A stretch of 15,100 bases of DNA from an uncultured Oscillospiraceae bacterium (GCA_934597175.1 CAKTQR010000042.1:1-15100), one strand, 5' to 3'. Counted from the stretch's first letter, positions 1 through 6,992 are shown. The notes: generated from the letters alone by a model not told the origin. Translations and numbers: made by a program.

Positions 1-133
1 CAACGCACCTATGGTTTAGTCGGCACAGCGATCTATCGGCGCAGTAACGACTATTCGCAGAGGATTAAACCACCGCAATCAAACCGACCGGCGCACCGAT
101 ACCCCGTACCGGGATTCCAAAGGGTGGTTAAAC

Positions 134-307
134 TTTGGGGCGGCGCAAGGCAGGATGCAAACCGGTTTTTAGCGGATCTTTTCCGCCCATGCTTCACAAA
201 AAATTTTGGTAATACACAAAGTATTGCCGAAATTTTGTTGTTTTGCCTGAACGAAAAATCTCTCGCTCAAAACTAAACCCTACGGGCGGCTTCCCCCTGC
301 CTTACAC
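134..307. repeat. Second repeat type, copy 1, inside R1
   Basis: This block shares TTTCCGCCCATGCTTC, TTTGCCTGAACGAAAA and a CTC-rich stretch ending in CAAAACT, in the same order, with the region upstream of the germination operon (14556-14665). Between these anchors the two copies differ in sequence but not greatly in spacing. The block separates two parts of R1 that are adjacent in copy B. It could be a nested insertion, or an alternative module of the same family, because copy A carries a related TTACACCGCC junction on its minus strand. Confidence 0.5.
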
Positions 308-331
308 CGCCTTTGGTCGCGTTTCTTTTGT

Positions 332-362
332 AACTTTTCTTTCGGCGAAACAAAGAAAAGTT
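332..362. other. Terminal hairpin of repeat R1
   Basis: AACTTTTCTTT (332-342) is the exact reverse complement of AAAGAAAAGTT (352-362), with a 9-base loop CGGCGAAAC. It lies 43 bases before the start of the first gene. No long T run follows on either strand, so it is not a classical terminator. The same hairpin recurs at 3632-3669, 9879-9911 and 10432-10463. Confidence 0.75.
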
Positions 363-404
363 TGAAAATTATTCGAAGCCACACTCTAAAAAGGAGCTGG
401 GAAT

Positions 405-851
405 ATGGATAACAACAACAAGAAAGACAACAAGAAAGAGTCGTCCATTGGCGGGATAATTGCGTTTGTGATCGCCCTGCTGGTCTTTGCCGGCGACGGC
501 GGCGGTGAGATATTCGGCATCCTGATCGTCGGCGCCGTTATCGGCGTTATCATCTATGCCTCTAAAGCCGCAAAAAAGCGTCAGGAGAACGAGGGCGGCA
601 CGGCGGAGATAACCCGTGACGACATCAAGACCGGCGCAAGGACCGGTCTTTCCAAGGTCATGACCGAGATGAAAAAGCTTGCCGAGTATGACGACGATGA
701 GCACGACACCTCCGACCACGAGGACATCGACCACTTCTCCGAAAACCTCACCGAGGAGGAAAAGCTCGAACGCCAGCTTAAGAGCATGCTCAAGTCCGGA
801 CTGATAGAGAAAGACGAGTACAACCTCTTACGCCGCAAGTATAATCTCTGA
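405..851 (+). CDS. Small membrane protein with a C-terminal SHOCT-like domain
   Basis: The 148-residue protein starts with a polar, Lys/Asn-rich segment. Two hydrophobic segments follow (about residues 15-30 and 36-53), separated by an acidic Gly-rich turn, and then an acidic, charged linker. The last 30 residues (EEKLERQLKSMLKSGLIEKD and onward to a terminal basic stretch) fit the SHOCT pattern: a short helical module often found at protein termini and thought to mediate oligomerisation or anchoring. The ATG is preceded by AAGGAG at about 390-395 with good spacing. The gene ends 31 bases before rnhA and is probably cotranscribed with it. The specific function is unknown; the SHOCT assignment is by motif recall. 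Confidence 0.8.
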   Translation: MDNNNKKDNKKESSIGGIIAFVIALLVFAGDGGGEIFGILIVGAVIGVIIYASKAAKKRQENEGGTAEITRDDIKTGARTGLSKVMTEMKKLAEYDDDEHDTSDHEDIDHFSENLTEEEKLERQLKSMLKSGLIEKDEYNLLRRKYNL

Positions 852-882
852 CGGCAAAAATTCATAAGGTAATTTTGATTTA

Positions 883-1320
883 ATGAAAACTGTCACCATC
901 TACACCGACGGCGCATGCTCGGGAAACCCCGGGCCGGGCGGTTGGGGGGCGATTTTGCGCTATAACGGCCGCTCAAAGGAGCTGTCCGGCGGCGAGAGGA
1001 GCACCACCAATAACCGCATGGAGCTTACGGGCGTTATCTCGGCGCTCGAGGCGCTCAAGGAGCCGTGCATCGTCGAGCTCTACTCCGATTCAAAATATGT
1101 CATCGATGCGCTCAGCAAGGGCTGGGCTGTTTCGTGGCGCAAAAACGGCTGGAAAAAGGCCGACAAAAAGCCGGCGCTGAATACCGACCTGTGGGAGACG
1201 CTTTTGAAGCTTTGTGAGACGCACGAGGTGCGCTGCCACTGGGTCAAGGGTCACGCCGAGAACGAGTACAACAACCGCTGCGACGAGCTTGCCGTCGCCG
1301 AACGCATGAAATTTCAATGA
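883..1320 (+). CDS. rnhA: Ribonuclease HI
   Basis: RNase HI cleaves the RNA strand of RNA-DNA hybrids, removing primers and R-loops in the cytoplasm. The 145-residue protein is close to the usual family length of about 150. The N-terminal YTDGACSGNPGPGGWGA motif is intact. The four acidic catalytic residues are visible as Asp9, Glu47 (in RMEL), Asp69 (in YSDSKYV) and Asp134, and the conserved His is His124 in WVKGHAENE. The central basic, Trp-rich handle (residues about 80-97) is present, which marks the HI type of E. coli rather than handle-less archaeal forms. The Shine-Dalgarno site is weak (AAGG, rather distant). The stop overlaps the next start as ATGA, implying translational coupling to the transporter. 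Confidence 0.97.
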   Translation: MKTVTIYTDGACSGNPGPGGWGAILRYNGRSKELSGGERSTTNNRMELTGVISALEALKEPCIVELYSDSKYVIDALSKGWAVSWRKNGWKKADKKPALNTDLWETLLKLCETHEVRCHWVKGHAENEYNNRCDELAVAERMKFQ

Positions 1321-3056
1321 TAGACTACAGCAAAAAACCGTTTCCCGTATTTGTATCGTACATAATGGGGCAAAAGAAGCTATTTGCCATCGACATGGCC
1401 TGCGCCGCTGCGGTGTCGGCCATTGATCTTTTGTTCCCCTACATATCGAAAAACAGCATGCAGACCTACCTGCCGCAGGGCATGTACAAGACCTTTTTCG
1501 TCGTCATGGCGATACTGCTGGCGGCGTACATCCTCAAGGGTCTGTGCTACTACTTCATCACTGTCGTCGGCCACCGCATGGGCGTTCTCATCGAGGCGCA
1601 GATGCGTGAGGACCTGTTTTCCCATGTGCAGACGCTGTCATTCGACTACTTCGACCGCAACCGCACGGGCACGGTGATGAGCCGGCTCACAAGCGACCTG
1701 TTTGAGATAACCGAGCTTGCGCACCACGGTCCGGAGAACATCGTCATTTGTACGCTGACTATCGTCGGTGCGATAATCTTGATGTTCACGATAAATGTCA
1801 AGCTAACCCTCCTGCTCGTCATTTTACTTCCGCTGTGCCTGTGGTTTACCCTCAGCCAGAGGGTCAAAATGCGGGACGCAAACCTCGAGGTCAAGCGCAA
1901 GACCGCCGTCATCTTCTCGGCGCTTGAAAACGGCGTGTCCGGAATCCGCACGGCGAAGGCGTTTGCAAACGAGGAGGTCGAGCACGAAAAGTTCCTCGCC
2001 GCCAACGACAAATTCCGCAGCGCCAAGACCGAGTATTACAACACCATGGGTCTTTTCATGAGCGGCATGGAATTTACCCTGAGCATCATGCCCCTTGCGG
2101 TCATCGCCTTCGGCGGCTACCTCGTGATGCGTGGCTCACTTAACTACATCGAGCTTGTGACATTTACACTCTATGTCACGACCTTCGTCACGCCTATCCG
2201 TAAGCTTGCACAGTTTGCCGAGCTTTACATGCAGGGCACGGCCGGTTTTGAGCGATTTTTGCAGCTCATGCGCACCGAGCCGACGCTCAATGACAGAAAA
2301 GATGCAAAAAGCTTGACAAAAGTAAAGGGTTGTGTAGAATACAGGCATGTGAGCTTTAACTATGATAAGGTCGAGGTGCTGCACGATGTGAGCGTCACGG
2401 TCGAGCCGGGCAAGACTCTTGCTCTTATCGGCCCGTCCGGCGGCGGCAAAACCACCATGAGCCAGCTGCTCATGCGCTTTTACGATGTTAATTCCGGCGC
2501 AGTTTTGGTCGACGGAAACGATGTGCGTGACCTGACGCAATCGTCCCTGCGGCAGAGCATAGGCATGATCCAGCAGGATGTGTACATGTTTGCGGGCACG
2601 GTGCGGGAAAACATCCGCTACGGCAGACCCGATGCGACCGATGAGGAGATCATTCAAGCTGCAAAGCTTGCCGAGATACACAACGAGATAATGCAGATGC
2701 CCGACGGGTATGACAGCTATATAGGAGAGAGAGGTGTCATGCTCTCCGGCGGGCAGAAGCAGCGCATTTCCATAGCCCGTGTGTTTCTCAAAAATCCCCC
2801 GATCCTCATTCTCGATGAGGCGACCTCGGCGCTCGACACCGTGACCGAGCAGGCAATTCAAACCTCGCTCGACAAGCTCAGTGTCGGCAGAACAAGCATC
2901 GTTATCGCTCACAGGCTTTCCACCATTCGGAACGCCGACCTCATTGCAGTCGTCGAGCACGGCAGAATCGCCGAGTGCGGCACGCATGAGGAGCTTTTAG
3001 CACGAGAAGGACTGTATGCCGAGCTTTATAAGGCTCAAAGAGGAAAAGGAAAATGA
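1317..3056 (+). CDS. ABC transporter half-molecule: exporter-type permease fused to ATPase
   Basis: The 579-residue protein is an MsbA/LmrA-like half-transporter expected to work as a homodimer exporting a lipid, drug or peptide. Residues about 15-300 hold the transmembrane domain with several long hydrophobic helices. The ATPase domain follows with a complete set of motifs: Walker A GPSGGGKT (372-379), Q-loop Gln419/Gln420, signature LSGGQ (476-480), Walker B ending in Asp500-Glu501, and switch His532 in IAHRLST. Glu501 suggests a competent ATPase. The start is set by the ATGA overlap with rnhA; no Shine-Dalgarno site is visible, so translation is probably coupled. It also overlaps the S component downstream by 4 bases. 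The substrate cannot be inferred. A single half-transporter gene argues for a homodimer rather than a two-gene heterodimer. Confidence 0.93.
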   Translation: MIDYSKKPFPVFVSYIMGQKKLFAIDMACAAAVSAIDLLFPYISKNSMQTYLPQGMYKTFFVVMAILLAAYILKGLCYYFITVVGHRMGVLIEAQMREDLFSHVQTLSFDYFDRNRTGTVMSRLTSDLFEITELAHHGPENIVICTLTIVGAIILMFTINVKLTLLLVILLPLCLWFTLSQRVKMRDANLEVKRKTAVIFSALENGVSGIRTAKAFANEEVEHEKFLAANDKFRSAKTEYYNTMGLFMSGMEFTLSIMPLAVIAFGGYLVMRGSLNYIELVTFTLYVTTFVTPIRKLAQFAELYMQGTAGFERFLQLMRTEPTLNDRKDAKSLTKVKGCVEYRHVSFNYDKVEVLHDVSVTVEPGKTLALIGPSGGGKTTMSQLLMRFYDVNSGAVLVDGNDVRDLTQSSLRQSIGMIQQDVYMFAGTVRENIRYGRPDATDEEIIQAAKLAEIHNEIMQMPDGYDSYIGERGVMLSGGQKQRISIARVFLKNPPILILDEATSALDTVTEQAIQTSLDKLSVGRTSIVIAHRLSTIRNADLIAVVEHGRIAECGTHEELLAREGLYAELYKAQRGKGK

Positions 3057-3559
3057 AAGACAACACTACAAAGAAACTGATTTTTGCGGCGCTTTTGGCT
3101 GCCTTGACCTGCGTGGCGACCATGATCATCAAGATCCCCACCCCCTTGGGCGGATACATCCACGCCGGTGACGCCGTCGTCGTGCTCGCAGGCTTCCTGC
3201 TGGGTCCCGTGTGGGGCGCACTGGCAGCGGGTCTCGGCTCGGCTCTTGCCGATGTCATCTTCGGCTATGTGCTGTATGCACCCGGAACTTTTGTCATCAA
3301 GGCGGTCGTCGCACTGCTTGCAGGCTGGCTCATTACCCGCAGCTTCATCAAGAACGAGTTTGCCAAGGCACTCGTCGCCGGCATTATCGGCGGAGCGGTC
3401 ATGGTCGGCGGATACATGCTGTATGAAGCGGTGTTCATGGGCTTCGGCGTCGCCGCAGCGGCAAACATCCCGATGAACAGCATCCAGGGCGTGTTCGGCG
3501 CAGTCGCCGGCGCAGCACTGTACATTGCGCTTAGCAAAACGAACTATTTTAATAAGTAA
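3053..3559 (+). CDS. ECF-type vitamin/micronutrient transporter, substrate-binding S component
   Basis: The 168-residue, almost wholly hydrophobic protein has about five to six membrane segments. The diagnostic part is residues 29-70: PTPLGGYIHAGDAV, then LLGPVWGALAAGLGSALAD. This is the pattern of the COG4720/PF07155-like ECF S components, which bind a small nutrient in the membrane and dock onto a shared EcfA-A'-T energising module. No EcfA or EcfT gene lies in the window, so this is a group II (solitary) S component. The ATG overlaps the exporter stop by 4 bases and has a strong AGAGGAAAAGG upstream. The substrate is unknown; riboflavin-related annotation of this family should not be taken literally. 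Confidence 0.85.
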   Translation: MKDNTTKKLIFAALLAALTCVATMIIKIPTPLGGYIHAGDAVVVLAGFLLGPVWGALAAGLGSALADVIFGYVLYAPGTFVIKAVVALLAGWLITRSFIKNEFAKALVAGIIGGAVMVGGYMLYEAVFMGFGVAAAANIPMNSIQGVFGAVAGAALYIALSKTNYFNK

Positions 3560-3561
3560 GC

Positions 3562-3596
3562 AAAAAGCTGATGTCGCACGACATCAGCTTTTTTTA
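3562..3596 (+). terminator. Rho-independent terminator of the rnhA-ABC-ECF operon
   Basis: AAAAGCTGATGTC and GACATCAGCTTTT form a perfect stem around a GCAC loop, followed by a run of T. It lies two bases after the S-component stop and closes the operon. Confidence 0.95.
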
Positions 3597-3614
3597 TTAG
3601 ATGCATTTCTTTAT

Positions 3615-3745
3615 CACTTGTACTTGCCATATATTAACTTTTCTTTGGCAAAACAAAGAAAAGTTAATAAATGCCAAACAAGTGCGGTTTTATCGGTGCA
3701 CTGAAGGTTTCTCGCACTATGTTAAACCTCCGCAGTTAAATTTTC
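3615..3745 (+). repeat. Short rearranged repeat copy E with its terminal hairpin
   Basis: TATTAACTTTTCTTT (3632-3646) pairs perfectly over 15 bases with 3655-3669 around loop GGCAAAAC. The stem is extended outside by CACTTGT/ACAAGTG (3615-3621 with 3678-3684). Further right, TATCGGTGCACTG is in the copy C orientation, but CTCGCACTATGTTAAACCTCCGCAGT is inverted relative to copy C. The copy is therefore both truncated and internally rearranged. It sits between two convergent terminators, where it disturbs no gene. Confidence 0.75.
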
Positions 3746-3750
3746 ACCCG

Positions 3751-3792
3751 GAAAAAAAGAAACTCCCGTAGCCGAGGCTACGGGAGTTTCTA
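3751..3792 (-). terminator. Rho-independent terminator of rpsT
   Basis: Read leftward, AGAAACTCCCGTAGCC pairs with its exact complement around a very short CTCG-type loop, and a run of seven T follows. It lies about 40 bases after the rpsT stop. Confidence 0.95.
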
Positions 3793-3829
3793 CACAATAT
3801 TCACATACTGCAAAAATGCAGAAAGCAAA

Positions 3830-4090
3830 TTACATCTTGTTGAGCTTCACGGTCATCTTGGACTTCTTGTGAGCTGCATTGTTCTTATGAATAAGACCCT
3901 TAACTGCGGCGTGGTCAACAGCCTTGACTGCTACCTTGTAGCTATCGGCTGCAACAGCCTTGTCGCCTGCTTCGACAGCTGCGTCGAACTTCTTCAGGAC
4001 GGTCTTGAGAGCGGTCTTGTCGGCACGGTTCTTTGCACGGAGCTCCTTGGACTTGGCATCTCTCTTCATTGCTGACTTAATGTTGGGCAT
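3830..4090 (-). CDS. rpsT: 30S ribosomal protein S20
   Basis: S20 is a small-subunit assembly protein that binds 16S rRNA. The 86-residue, Lys/Ala-rich protein has the typical N-terminus MPNIKSAMKRDAKSKELRAK and the conserved C-terminal IHKNNAAHKKS helix. Its length matches the family. GGAGG lies just upstream of the ATG (minus strand, about 4097-4102). It is a monocistronic unit with its own promoter and terminator, divergent from gpr; the same rpsT/gpr arrangement is known from Bacillus. The long structured leader suggests regulation after transcription initiation. Confidence 0.98.
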   Translation of the reverse strand: MPNIKSAMKRDAKSKELRAKNRADKTALKTVLKKFDAAVEAGDKAVAADSYKVAVKAVDHAAVKGLIHKNNAAHKKSKMTVKLNKM

Positions 4091-4249
4091 CGTGGCACCT
4101 CCTTACTTAGTAACTACAAAAATCCATCACGGGATTTTCCGGCGAATACCGCCGGTTTTCGCCGGCTATCGGACTGAGTACGGCTCAATCTGATCGTTAC
4201 TGCCGTTTGGGACTGAATATCGATAACGAATAACGAGCATAGCTCGCAG
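4091..4249 (-). promoter_or_regulatory. Structured 5' leader of rpsT, possible autoregulatory RNA
   Basis: The promoter at 4256-4284 predicts a leader of about 160 nt, long for a ribosomal protein transcript. In RNA sense it starts with hairpin CGAGC-UAU-GCUCG. A later segment (about 4138-4160) contains CCGGCGAA, CCGGCGG and UUCGCCGG, so that the last can pair with either of the first two, and GCCGG can also pair with CCGGC. A final hairpin AAAAUCC-CGUGAU-GGAUUUU precedes the ribosome binding site by about 18 nt. S20 is known to repress its own translation in E. coli. A similar role here is inference. Confidence 0.5.
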
Positions 4250-4255
4250 GGAATT

Positions 4256-4284
4256 ATTGTACCATCAACGCATTGAAAAATCAA
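4256..4284 (-). promoter_or_regulatory. Sigma-A promoter of rpsT
   Basis: On the minus strand TTGATT (4284-4279) is followed after exactly 17 bases by TACAAT (4261-4256). Five of six bases match consensus at the -10 box. Confidence 0.8.
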
Positions 4285-4321
4285 GCATTTTCTCACTTTT
4301 GCGAATATTTTTTTGCAAAAC

Positions 4322-4351
4322 GCATTACTTGTGGTCAAGCCGGGGACACTA
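4322..4351 (+). promoter_or_regulatory. Candidate forespore (sigma-F/sigma-G type) promoter of gpr
   Basis: GCATT (4322-4326) is followed after 15 bases by GGGGACACTA (4342-4351). This fits the sigma-F pattern of a GYWTA-like -35 box (one mismatch) and a GGNNANAMTR-like -10 box. gpr is known to be forespore-expressed in Bacillus, which makes the match meaningful. The start codon lies 29 bases downstream. No consensus sigma-A promoter was seen here on the plus strand. Confidence 0.45.
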
Positions 4352-4379
4352 TACCATATCTTGATTTGGAAGTGAGAAT

Positions 4380-5225
4380 ATGCAAAATTCCTTTGCCCGC
4401 ACCGACCTTGCCCGTGAAGCCAGCCTGAGAGTGGGCGATTCGCTTACGGGTTTAGTTTCCGAGGAGCTTATAATTTCTAACTGCCGAGCCAGCCGAGTTT
4501 CCGTCACCGACCAAGCCGCCGCCGAGGCTATCGGCAAACCGATCGGCGAGTATTACACCCTAGAAATGGCAGATTATGTTAAGCGGCAGGAGAATTCGTT
4601 TTCCGACTGTGCACATGCGCTGTCTGAGCTGTTAAACAAGCTGTCGTTTATTAATTCGGCAAATAGCGTATTAGTTGCCTGCCTCGGCAATAAATCTGTC
4701 ACGCCTGATGCTGTCGGCCCGGACACGGCGGACAGCCTCATCGTCACCCGCCACCTCAAGTCCTCCCTGCCCGAGCAGTTTCAGGCGTTTTCCTCCGTCG
4801 CCGTTTTCCGCACCGGAGTCCTCGGCACGACCGGCATCGAAAGTGCCGACGGCTTGAAAGCAATTTGTGACCTTGTGCGCCCCGACTGCGTCATCGCCGT
4901 CGATGCTCTTGCCTCGGGCGAGCTCAGCCGCCTGTGCCGCAATGTGCAGATATGCGACACCGGCATATCCCCCGGCTCGGGCGTCGGCAATAACCGTGCG
5001 GCGCTCAACGCAGATACCCTCGGCGTTCCTGTCTGCGCCATCGGCGTGCCGACCGTCATCGACGCCGCCGCCTTCACCGATGCCGAGGAAGCCAAGGGCT
5101 TGTTCGTCACGCCCCGCAACATCGACGAGCTCGTCCGCAGCTCCGCCAAGCTCATCGCCTACGGCATCAACCTCGCCCTGCACAAGGGCTTGACCATTGA
5201 AGATATCGACATGCTTGTAGAGTAA
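4380..5225 (+). CDS. gpr: Germination protease GPR
   Basis: GPR is the aspartic-type endopeptidase that degrades small acid-soluble spore proteins on germination. The 281-residue protein begins with FARTDLAREA, which resembles the autoprocessing site, so the propeptide would be very short. The two family catalytic aspartates are recognisable as Asp110 in VTPDAVGP and Asp175 in VDALAS, followed by ICDTGISPGSGVGN (191-204). The protein is shorter than the roughly 370 residues of Bacillus GPR, but the C-terminal INLALHKGL motif is present, so it looks complete. The start has GGAAGTGAG upstream. The usual downstream partner spoIIP of Bacillus is absent; soj-spo0J follows instead. Confidence 0.95.
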   Translation: MQNSFARTDLAREASLRVGDSLTGLVSEELIISNCRASRVSVTDQAAAEAIGKPIGEYYTLEMADYVKRQENSFSDCAHALSELLNKLSFINSANSVLVACLGNKSVTPDAVGPDTADSLIVTRHLKSSLPEQFQAFSSVAVFRTGVLGTTGIESADGLKAICDLVRPDCVIAVDALASGELSRLCRNVQICDTGISPGSGVGNNRAALNADTLGVPVCAIGVPTVIDAAAFTDAEEAKGLFVTPRNIDELVRSSAKLIAYGINLALHKGLTIEDIDMLVE

Positions 5226-5227
5226 GA

Positions 5228-5243
5228 TGTTTCACATGAAACA
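5228..5243 (+). promoter_or_regulatory. parS-like Spo0J binding site 1
   Basis: TGTTTCACATGAAACA differs by one central base from the bacterial parS consensus TGTTNCACGTGAAACA. It starts two bases after the gpr stop codon. Confidence 0.8.
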
Positions 5244-5263
5244 ATCGCAAAAAAATCTAAAAA

Positions 5264-5279
5264 TGTTTCATGTGAAACA
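5264..5279 (+). promoter_or_regulatory. parS-like Spo0J binding site 2
   Basis: TGTTTCATGTGAAACA is the exact reverse complement of site 1, which it follows after 20 bases. It also differs from parS by one central base. It ends immediately before the -35 box of the soj promoter. Confidence 0.8.
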
Positions 5280-5308
5280 TTGAAAAAGTCGGCGATAGCG
5301 GTTATAAT
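5280..5308 (+). promoter_or_regulatory. Sigma-A promoter of soj-spo0J
   Basis: TTGAAA (5280-5285), 17 bases, then TATAAT (5303-5308). The -35 box directly abuts parS-like site 2, so bound Spo0J would be expected to hinder RNA polymerase. The predicted start of transcription (about 5315) falls on the Shine-Dalgarno site GAGGTGA, giving an unusually short leader of about 11 nt. Confidence 0.8.
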
Positions 5309-5325
5309 AGCCTTGAGGTGAAATT

Positions 5326-6087
5326 ATGTCCAAGATTATCGCAATTGCCAACCAAAAAGGCGGCGTCGGCAAGACGACCACCTGTGTTAACCTCTGCTGC
5401 GCCCTCAAAATGAAGGGCAAAAAGGTGCTCATCCTCGACTGCGACCCGCAGGGCAACTCGACCTCGGGCATGGGCGTGGATAAGTACTCCACCCCCGGCG
5501 CATATGAGCTCATCGCCAAAAAGGCGGATATCTATGACTGCATCCGCAAAACGCCCTACGGCGATGTTATCCCATCGAATAAAGAGCTGTCCGGCGCTAC
5601 GGTCGCCCTCGTGCTCGCCGAAAAGCGTGAATATGTGCTCAAAAACGCTTTGCAGCTCGTCTATAACGACTACGACTACATATTTATTGACTGTCCTCCG
5701 TCGCTTGAGCTGCTGACGCTGAATGCGCTCGTTGCTGCCGACAGCATCATTATCCCGATGCAGTGCGAGTATTATGCGCTCGAGGGCATTGCAGACCTCA
5801 TGACGACCATAAAGCTCTGCAAAAAGCGCCTGAATCCGAGCCTGAATATCGAGGGAATCGTGCTAACCATGTACGATGCAAGGACGAATCTGACTCAGCA
5901 GGTCACATTTGAGCTTAAGGAATACTTCGGCGGCAAGGTCTACGAGACCGTCATTCCCCGCAGCGTCCGACTGTCCGAAGCGCCCAGCCACGGCAAGCCC
6001 GGCGTTGCGTATGACCGCATCGGCAAGGGCAGCCGTGCGTATATGAAGCTTGCAGATGAATTTCTCAAGCAGGAAAGGAGAAAATGA
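5326..6087 (+). CDS. soj: Chromosome partitioning ATPase Soj/ParA
   Basis: Soj is the ParA-family ATPase that works with Spo0J/ParB and parS in origin segregation and modulates replication initiation. The 253-residue protein begins directly with the deviant Walker A motif KGGVGKTT at residues 11-18; Lys11 is the signature lysine and Lys16 the P-loop lysine. LDCDPQGN contains Asp40, and YDYIFIDCPPSL is the Walker B region. There is no N-terminal helix-turn-helix extension, which marks the chromosomal short type rather than plasmid ParA. GAGGTGA lies at a good distance from the ATG. The stop overlaps the spo0J start region (TGATG), so the pair is cotranscribed and coupled. Confidence 0.96.
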   Translation: MSKIIAIANQKGGVGKTTTCVNLCCALKMKGKKVLILDCDPQGNSTSGMGVDKYSTPGAYELIAKKADIYDCIRKTPYGDVIPSNKELSGATVALVLAEKREYVLKNALQLVYNDYDYIFIDCPPSLELLTLNALVAADSIIIPMQCEYYALEGIADLMTTIKLCKKRLNPSLNIEGIVLTMYDARTNLTQQVTFELKEYFGGKVYETVIPRSVRLSEAPSHGKPGVAYDRIGKGSRAYMKLADEFLKQERRK

Positions 6088-6992
6088 TGCCTAAAGAGCT
6101 AAAAAAGGGTCTCGGACGGGGTCTGAGCGAGCTTTTCGGCGACGATATCGACGATAACGAGACCGAGGGCGAGCTTCTGCACCTGCCGATAACCAAGGTC
6201 GAGCCTCGCTCCGACCAGCCGAGAACGAAATTTGACGACGAAAAGCTGCAGGAGCTGGCGGATTCCATTGCCCAGTACGGGCTTATCCAGCCGATAACCG
6301 TCCGCAAGCAGGAAAACGGCTATTATCAGATAATCGCAGGCGAGCGCCGCTGGCGTGCAAGCCGCCTTGCCGGGCTTGTCGAAGTGCCGGTGCGAGTTAT
6401 CTCCGCCGACGACCGCCGTGTCGCCGAGCTGGCACTGGTCGAAAACCTCCAGCGTGAGGACTTGAACCCCATCGAGGAGGCGCTCGGCTATAAGAGTCTC
6501 ATCGAGGAATACGGCCTGACGCAGGATGAAGCGGCAAAAAGCGTGGGCAAATCCCGCCCCGCCGTCGCAAATGCGATGCGCCTGCTCGGCCTGACCCCCG
6601 AGGTCTTGAAAATGGTCGAGGAGGGTAAGCTCTCGGCAGGTCACGCAAGAACGCTGCTCCCGCTTGAGGATGCCGCATTGCAGCTGAGCACGGCGAAGAA
6701 TGTCATCGACAATTCGCTTTCCGTGCGCAAGACCGAGCAGCTGGTGGCAAAGACGCTCAAGAAGCTGCGTGAGCCGGAAAAGAAGCCGACCAAGAGCGAG
6801 GAGCTTTTCGTCGACTACATCGCCGACACCGCAGATCTCCTCAGCCGCAGGCTCTCCCGCAAGGTGAGTATCGAATGCGGCAAGCGCAGCGGCCGCATCG
6901 TGCTCGAATTTTACGACAGCGACGACCGTGAGGCGCTCATCCAGAATCTCGTCCGCATGGGCGGCACTTGGCAGGAAATTAACAATAAGTAA
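6087..6992 (+). CDS. spo0J: Chromosome partitioning protein Spo0J/ParB
   Basis: This ParB-family CTPase binds parS, spreads on DNA, loads SMC and stimulates Soj. Counted from the ATG at 6087 (301 residues), the N-terminus KGLGRGLSELFGDD is the short Soj-interacting motif. CTP-binding motif GERRWRAS lies at 85-92, ENLQREDLNP at 119-128, and the parS-reading helix-turn-helix at about 146-167 (TQDEAAKSVGKSRPAVANAM). The remainder is the C-terminal dimerisation domain. Two adjacent ATGs exist. The one at 6087 lies 6 bases from GGAG and the one at 6084 only 3, so 6087 is preferred. Its own binding sites lie upstream of soj, fitting autoregulation. Confidence 0.95.
   Translation: MPKELKKGLGRGLSELFGDDIDDNETEGELLHLPITKVEPRSDQPRTKFDDEKLQELADSIAQYGLIQPITVRKQENGYYQIIAGERRWRASRLAGLVEVPVRVISADDRRVAELALVENLQREDLNPIEEALGYKSLIEEYGLTQDEAAKSVGKSRPAVANAMRLLGLTPEVLKMVEEGKLSAGHARTLLPLEDAALQLSTAKNVIDNSLSVRKTEQLVAKTLKKLREPEKKPTKSEELFVDYIADTADLLSRRLSRKVSIECGKRSGRIVLEFYDSDDREALIQNLVRMGGTWQEINNK

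Larger units (their letters stand above)
1..362 (-). repeat. Mosaic copy R1 of the dispersed non-coding repeat
   Basis: No credible gene lies in the first 404 bases. Bases 85-133 nearly match 9814-9856 and, inverted, the stretch around 10485-10530; the shared core contains CCCCGTACCGGG followed by CCAAAGGGTGGTTAAAC. Bases 300-362 match the terminal part of copy B (CGCCTTTGG, then GTTTCTTTTG, then the hairpin). Bases 1-60, read on the minus strand, are a diverged version of the distal part of copies A to C. An extra block at about 134-307 interrupts the family order, so this copy is a mosaic. The terminal hairpin is at the right end, as in copy B. No coding potential was seen. Confidence 0.75.

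Noticed and set aside
4107..4137. Transcription attenuator in the rpsT leader (AAAATCC/GGATTTT hairpin)
   Set aside because: The T run is only five bases and part of the stem, so a terminator call is not supported; it is kept only as a leader stem.
5228..5279. Terminator hairpin after gpr formed by the two 16-mers
   Set aside because: The arms could pair over 16 bases, but no T run follows and each arm alone is near-palindromic and close to parS, so protein binding sites explain it better.
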